In this document: positions 60,212-64,000 of the stretch, one piece after another
Position numbering within the stretch: the first letter of the stretch is position 1
Layout: every line of letters starts with the position of its first letter
NCBI RefSeq assembly: GCF_000720255.1
Contig: NZ_JOJE01000016.1
Span: 1-64,000, forward strand
Reading direction: 5' to 3'
DNA from: Streptomyces griseus subsp. griseus
GTDB lineage: Bacteria > Actinomycetota > Actinomycetes > Streptomycetales > Streptomycetaceae
Length of the DNA stretch: 64,000 nucleotides
Translations under genes and position numbers: made by a program
Notes under the pieces: model-generated
What the model was told of the DNA's origin: nothing
What the model saw: the letters and a program-made list of their open reading frames with translations, nothing else
The model's database searches: none

Positions 60212-62488
60212 ATGAGGCCCATGGCACGTACAGGCGACAGCGCAGGGGGAGCGGACGAGCCCGCGAAGGGGTGGCTGCGGCGGCTCGGAGAGTGGTGTGC
60301 CCACCACTTCCTGATCGTGATCATCTCCTGGCTCGTCGCGCTGGTCGCCCTCCAGGTACTCGACCGCACCTACGGCGGCAACTACTCCGACAACTTCCAG
60401 CTGCCCGGCGTCCAGTCCACGAAGGGTCTCGACGTGCTGAAGGAGCACGATCCGCAGGCCGGCGGCTACGGCAGCCAGATCGTGATGAAGGACGCCGACA
60501 AGCCGCTGTCCTCCGTGAGCTCCCAGATGTCCACGACGGTCGGCGACCTCCAGAAACTGCCCCATGTGCTGTCGGCACAAAACCCGCTCTCCGCGCCCGC
60601 GTCCAAGGTCGGACCGGTCTCCAGCGACGGCAAGACCGGATACATCACCATCCGCTTCGACAAGCAGCCCAACACCCTGGGCAGCGGCTACCTCGACGGC
60701 GTCGACCAGGCCGTTCAGCCGCTGCGCTCGGCCGGCGTCGACGTCGAGTACGGCGGACCGCTCGGTGAACTGGCCCGGCCCTCGGCGGACGACCGGGTCA
60801 GCGAGCTGATCGGCTTCGGTGTGGCCATCATCGTGCTGCTGGTCGGCTTCGGCAGTGTGATCGCGGCGGGCCTGCCCCTGCTGACCGCGCTGATCAGCGT
60901 CGTCGGTGGTCTCGCCTGCCTCGGGCTGCTCGCCGCCGCCTTCACCTTCGCCACCGTATCGCCGACCCTCGCCACCATGATCGGCCTCGGCGTGGGCATC
61001 GACTACTCCCTGTTCCTGATCACACGCCACCGCCAGGGCCTGATCGACGGCACGGATCCGGTGCGGGCCGCCGGGCACGCCGCCTCCACCAGCGGACGAG
61101 CCGTGCTCGTCTCCGGCACCACGGTGATCATCGCGCTGGCGGGTCTGTACACGTCCGGGGTCGACTTCATCGGAAACCTCGGCCTCGCCGCGGCCGTCAC
61201 CGTGGTCTCCGCGGTGGCCGGTGCGCTCACCCTGGTCCCCGCCCTGCTCGGACTGATCGGCAGACACGTCGACCGCTGGCACGTGCGCCGCCCCGTCGCC
61301 GAGACGGAGGAGGGGGGCCAGGTCACCCAGGGCACCTGGCACCGCTACGCACAGCGCGTCGAACACCATCCGCTGCGCTACCTGTCGGCGGGCGTGATCA
61401 CCATCGCGATCCTCGCCATCCCCCTGTTCTCCATCCAGCTCGGCCACATCGGCGACGGCGCCGACCCGACCTCCTTCACCGACCGGCGGGCGTTCGACCT
61501 GATGACCGACGCGTTCGGACCTGGCTCCAACGGGCCGCTCACCGTCGTCATCGACCAGACCGACGTGCCGTCCTCCCAGCGTTCCGCCCTCGCCTCGAAG
61601 GCCCAGCAGACGCTGAACTCCGTGCAGAACGCCGCCGCGGTCACCCCGCTGACGCCGACCAAGGACGGGGACGTCCTGATCGCCACCGTCTACTCCACCA
61701 AGTCCCCGCAGAACGCCGTGACCACCGACCTGACGAACGGGCTCGTCGACCACACCCTGCCCGACGCGGTCTCCGGCACCGACGCCAAGGGGTACGTCAC
61801 CGGCACCACCGCCGCCCAGGTCGACTTCCGCAACATCGTCGCGAGCCGGCTGCCGCTGATCATCGGTGTGGTGGTCGCCCTGGCGTTCCTGATCATCCTG
61901 GCCGTCTTCCGCGGTCTGCTGGTCGCGGTGAAGGCCGCCGTCCTCAACGTCCTGTCGATCGCGGCCTCGTACGGCGTCGTCGTCGCCGTCTTCCAGTGGG
62001 GCTGGGGCGGCCCCGCGCTGGGCGTCCACGGCAAGGTGCCCATCGAGAGCTATGTGCCGATGATGATGTTCGCGATCATCTTCGGCCTGAGCATGGACTA
62101 CGAGATCTTCCTGCTCTCCCGTGTCCACGAGGCCTGGCTGCGCACCGGTGACGCCAAGGGGTCGGTGGCCCACGCCCTGGAGATCACCGCCCGCGTCATC
62201 ACCTGTGCCGCCCTGATCATGGTGAGCGTCTTCGCGGCCTTCATCCTCAGCGACAACATCGTCGTCAAGATGCTCGGTCTCGGCCTCGCCGTCAGCGTCC
62301 TCATCGACGCCACCGTCGTACGCCTGCTCATGGTCCCGGCCGTGATGACCCTGCTGGGTCCGCACGCCTGGTGGACGCCCCGGTGGCTGGACCGGATCCT
62401 GCCGCACATCGACACCGAGGGCGACGACGAGGCCCCCGCCGCCGTCAACGGCGCCGCTCATGGGTCGGCGCGAGGACGAGCACGGTGA
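60212..62488 (+). CDS. MMPL/RND-superfamily membrane transporter
   Basis: A 758-residue MMPL transporter with two homologous halves of about six helices each. Helix one is FLIVIISWLVALVALQVLD near residue 30; the periplasmic loop 1 is about 130 residues; the first GxxxDY-type proton relay is IGLGVGIDYSLFLITRHRQG near 265 and the second FGLSMDYEIFLLSRVHEAWL near 625. Such proteins export lipids or drugs with proton coupling. ATG 60212 is preferred; 60185 and 60221 are in frame. Its stop overlaps the convergent phosphatase gene by 44 bp. Substrate unknown. Confidence 0.88.
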   Translation: MRPMARTGDSAGGADEPAKGWLRRLGEWCAHHFLIVIISWLVALVALQVLDRTYGGNYSDNFQLPGVQSTKGLDVLKEHDPQAGGYGSQIVMKDADKPLSSVSSQMSTTVGDLQKLPHVLSAQNPLSAPASKVGPVSSDGKTGYITIRFDKQPNTLGSGYLDGVDQAVQPLRSAGVDVEYGGPLGELARPSADDRVSELIGFGVAIIVLLVGFGSVIAAGLPLLTALISVVGGLACLGLLAAAFTFATVSPTLATMIGLGVGIDYSLFLITRHRQGLIDGTDPVRAAGHAASTSGRAVLVSGTTVIIALAGLYTSGVDFIGNLGLAAAVTVVSAVAGALTLVPALLGLIGRHVDRWHVRRPVAETEEGGQVTQGTWHRYAQRVEHHPLRYLSAGVITIAILAIPLFSIQLGHIGDGADPTSFTDRRAFDLMTDAFGPGSNGPLTVVIDQTDVPSSQRSALASKAQQTLNSVQNAAAVTPLTPTKDGDVLIATVYSTKSPQNAVTTDLTNGLVDHTLPDAVSGTDAKGYVTGTTAAQVDFRNIVASRLPLIIGVVVALAFLIILAVFRGLLVAVKAAVLNVLSIAASYGVVVAVFQWGWGGPALGVHGKVPIESYVPMMMFAIIFGLSMDYEIFLLSRVHEAWLRTGDAKGSVAHALEITARVITCAALIMVSVFAAFILSDNIVVKMLGLGLAVSVLIDATVVRLLMVPAVMTLLGPHAWWTPRWLDRILPHIDTEGDDEAPAAVNGAAHGSARGRAR

Positions 62489-63722
62489 CGTCGTCGCGGA
62501 CCTCCGGGGTGTACTTCCGCAGATCGGCCCAGACCCGCTCGGCCGTCGCCGCCGGGTCGCCGTCGGCGAGGCCCGCCAGCCGGTCGAGGAGCGGGTAGAA
62601 GACGCCGGTGGTGTCCCGGGCCTCCCACACCCCGTCGGAGGCGAGGAACAGCCGGTCACCGGCCAGCAACGGCACGCTCAGCCCGTCGTACGGGGTGATG
62701 TCGGGCAGACCCAGGCCCAGCGGCGGCCAGGGTGTCACCTTGACCTCCTCGGCCGTGCCGGCGCGCAGCAGCAGCGGCGGCGGATGTCCGCACACCACGA
62801 TCCGCACCGTGCCCCCGTCGGCGGAGAACTCCAGCAGCGCGGCCGTCGCGAACAGCTCGGCGTGTCGCACCCGCGCCGAGTCCACCACCAGCCGCCGGTC
62901 GAGGCGGCCCGCGACCGCCTCCAGGTCCGGCAGGTCCAGTACGGCCTCCCGGAACGCCCCCATCAGCGAGGCGACCGTGGCCACCGCGGACAGCCCGTGC
63001 CCCTGCACGTCACCGATGACGGCCCGCACCCCGTACGGCCCGTCGCGCACGTCGAAGAAGTCACCGCCCACCAGCGTCCCGCGCTGCGCCGCCCGGTACA
63101 GCCCCGCGCACCTCAGCGGTCCGACCCGCTCCGGCACCGGCGGCGCCACGGCCCGCTGCGCGGCCTCGGCGACGGCGCGCTCGGTGGCCAGCTGCACATC
63201 GCGCCGACTGCGCACGAACGACACGAACACGCTCAGTACGGCCACGAACGAGACGGTCAGCAGATCGGTGCTGCCGGGCCGGTCCAGCTGGAACGCCGGC
63301 ACGTTGAGCATCACGATCACACCGGCACCCAGCAGCGCGGTCGCCACGGGGCCGTACGACAGCACGGCCAGCGGCGGGATGGCACCGAGCAGGAAGCCGA
63401 TGTCGAGCGGGTCGTCGCTGAGCAGGGTGGCCACACACACGCCGACGGCCAGCGCGACCGGCAGCACCCGCACCCAGCGTGGCGGCGGCGCACCCCGAAG
63501 CCAGCTCCGCCGTTCGCGTTCCTCTTCCCGCTCCCGGAGGGACGATTCCCGCTCCCGGAGGGGCGATTCCCGCTCCCGGAGGGACGACAGGACGCGCACC
63601 CTTCCCACACCACCACGCTCCTCCACGGCCCCGGATCCCGCACGCCGGGTGTCCGGAGAACCGGGGAACGACCGCACCCAGCGGTCCGTACGGTCCACGG
63701 CGCTGTCAGTGCCGGGTGACAT
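62445..63722 (-). CDS. Membrane-anchored SpoIIE-type PP2C phosphatase
   Basis: A 425-residue protein. Residues 1-75 are charged and contain 7-residue repeats LRERESP, LRERESS, LREREEE. Several membrane helices follow (VLPVALAVGVCVATLLS; LGAIPPLAVLSYGPVATALL; DLLTVSFVAVLSVFVSFV). The cytoplasmic SpoIIE domain has GTLVGGDFFDVRDGPYGVRA near 220, VIGDVQGHGLSAVATVASLM, VCGHPPPLLLRAG near 310 and FLASDGVWEARD near 365. It probably dephosphorylates an anti-anti-sigma factor. The ATG at 63722 is used. Its last 44 bp overlap the MMPL gene. Confidence 0.88.
   Translation of the reverse strand: MSPGTDSAVDRTDRWVRSFPGSPDTRRAGSGAVEERGGVGRVRVLSSLRERESPLRERESSLREREEERERRSWLRGAPPPRWVRVLPVALAVGVCVATLLSDDPLDIGFLLGAIPPLAVLSYGPVATALLGAGVIVMLNVPAFQLDRPGSTDLLTVSFVAVLSVFVSFVRSRRDVQLATERAVAEAAQRAVAPPVPERVGPLRCAGLYRAAQRGTLVGGDFFDVRDGPYGVRAVIGDVQGHGLSAVATVASLMGAFREAVLDLPDLEAVAGRLDRRLVVDSARVRHAELFATAALLEFSADGGTVRIVVCGHPPPLLLRAGTAEEVKVTPWPPLGLGLPDITPYDGLSVPLLAGDRLFLASDGVWEARDTTGVFYPLLDRLAGLADGDPAATAERVWADLRKYTPEVRDDVTVLVLAPTHERRR
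63529..63588 (-). repeat. 21-bp in-frame tandem repeat inside the phosphatase gene
   Basis: Two full 21-bp copies (63529-63549 and 63550-63570) and a partial third (63571-63588) start CGCTCCCGGAGGG. They encode the arginine/glutamate heptads of the N-terminal region. Because 21 is divisible by three, copy-number changes keep the frame. Confidence 0.85.
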
Positions 63723-63758
63723 GCTGACGCCGGCATGAGGGCGGAGGACGGAGGCCGT

Positions 63759-64000
63759 ATGGCGTTCGAGGGGCAGGTCTGGCGCGTGTCCAGCGGTGAG
63801 CGGCAGGTCGGGGAGATCCTGATCGACGACGCCGACTTCCCGTGGCTGTCGGGCAGCTTCGTCCCCGGCCCGGCGTACGACACCGTAGAGGCACTGTTCG
63901 CCCGCGAGATCGCCCTGCTGGAAGGCGACTTCGAGCAGGTGGAGGAGTGGGAGGCGGCCTACTACGAAATCCGGCGCCATGTCTCGCTGTCCTCCCCGGA
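63759..64000 (+). CDS. Hypothetical protein, 3' end outside window
   Basis: The first 80 codons of a gene that runs off the window. ATG 63759 is preceded by GGAGGACGGAGG, a strong ribosome site. The visible protein reads MAFEGQVWRVSSGERQVGEI, then LIDDADFPWLSGSFVPGPAY and a helical AREIALLEGDFEQVEEWEAA. It is acidic and cytoplasmic; I do not recognise the family. It diverges from the phosphatase gene with 36 bp between starts. Confidence 0.75.
   Translation, partial: MAFEGQVWRVSSGERQVGEILIDDADFPWLSGSFVPGPAYDTVEALFAREIALLEGDFEQVEEWEAAYYEIRRHVSLSSP

Noticed and set aside
60041..62659. A minus-strand open frame opposite the MMPL gene
   Set aside because: Asp/His/Gly-rich shadow of a well-supported membrane transporter.
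1..64000. Phage, integrase, transposase or toxin-antitoxin island
   Set aside because: No recombinase, terminase, capsid, transposase or short toxin-antitoxin pair was recognised, and no tRNA with a flanking direct repeat was seen. Base use is even across the window.

Overview
The window is high-GC actinobacterial chromosome and looks like Streptomyces. Coding regions use G/C at almost every third position, GTG and TTG starts are common, and the gene set is typical of the genus: a mycothiol-dependent dehydrogenase, an F420/PPOX-type enzyme, a streptogrisin-like protease, two SpoIIE-type phosphatases, and many sugar importers that lack their own ATPase. I see no rRNA, tRNA, CRISPR array, prophage or insertion sequence. 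I count about 60 genes, and both ends of the window cut a gene.

Layout. 0-8 kb: housekeeping and detoxification genes (VOC protein, GT1 glycosyltransferase, SnoaL-like protein, ABC exporter, a formaldehyde-type mycothiol dehydrogenase coupled to a metallo-beta-lactamase-fold hydrolase, an SDR), with decayed gene scraps at 1.7-2.2 and 2.8 kb. 8-11 kb: a PLP-dependent decarboxylase facing a MocR-type regulator across a perfect inverted repeat. 11.1-17.7 kb: an L,D-transpeptidase, then sugar importer cluster 1 (two permeases, a binding protein and a Gfo/Idh/MocA oxidoreductase) facing a ROK regulator across two matching 20-bp operators. 17.8-21.4 kb: a small conserved protein, an EamA transporter, a membrane-anchored serine protease and a DUF3800-like protein. 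21.6-27.0 kb: importer cluster 2, whose last two genes are 5-dehydro-4-deoxyglucarate dehydratase and a glucarate-dehydratase-like enzyme, so it probably serves D-glucarate. 27.0-44 kb: mixed genes, including a 926-aa secreted hydrolase, a TetR regulator next to a DUF35 OB-fold protein with shared operator half-sites, folD, an ATP-grasp protein, an ANTAR-GAF-PAS-SpoIIE phosphatase, an RpiR regulator, a GT39-type membrane glycosyltransferase and a Tat-exported PAP2 phosphatase carrying an autotransporter-type repeat. 44.2-53.6 kb: importer cluster 3, with a BadF/NagK-like sugar kinase, a ROK regulator, a binding protein, two permeases and two large cytoplasmic proteins that look like alpha-toroid carbohydrate-active enzymes. 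53.6-58.0 kb: a hypothetical protein, a P-loop kinase, and a beta-phosphoglucomutase-like HAD protein coupled to a GH65 phosphorylase or hydrolase. 58.1-64 kb: an HTH plus Clp-N regulator-like protein behind a 19-bp inverted repeat, small acidic proteins, an MMPL transporter and a second SpoIIE phosphatase.

How they work together. The main theme is carbohydrate capture: three CUT1-type importers, none with an ATPase gene, probably served by a shared MsiK-like ATPase encoded elsewhere, each tied to its own catabolic enzymes. The two best candidates for something undescribed are the cytoplasmic enzyme pair ending cluster 3 (50053-53588) and the HTH-Clp_N gene with its large operator (58096-58824). 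Intergenic minisatellites with 14-37 bp units occur at 33.1, 38.3 and 59.6 kb. All functions are inferred from reading the sequence; no search was run.
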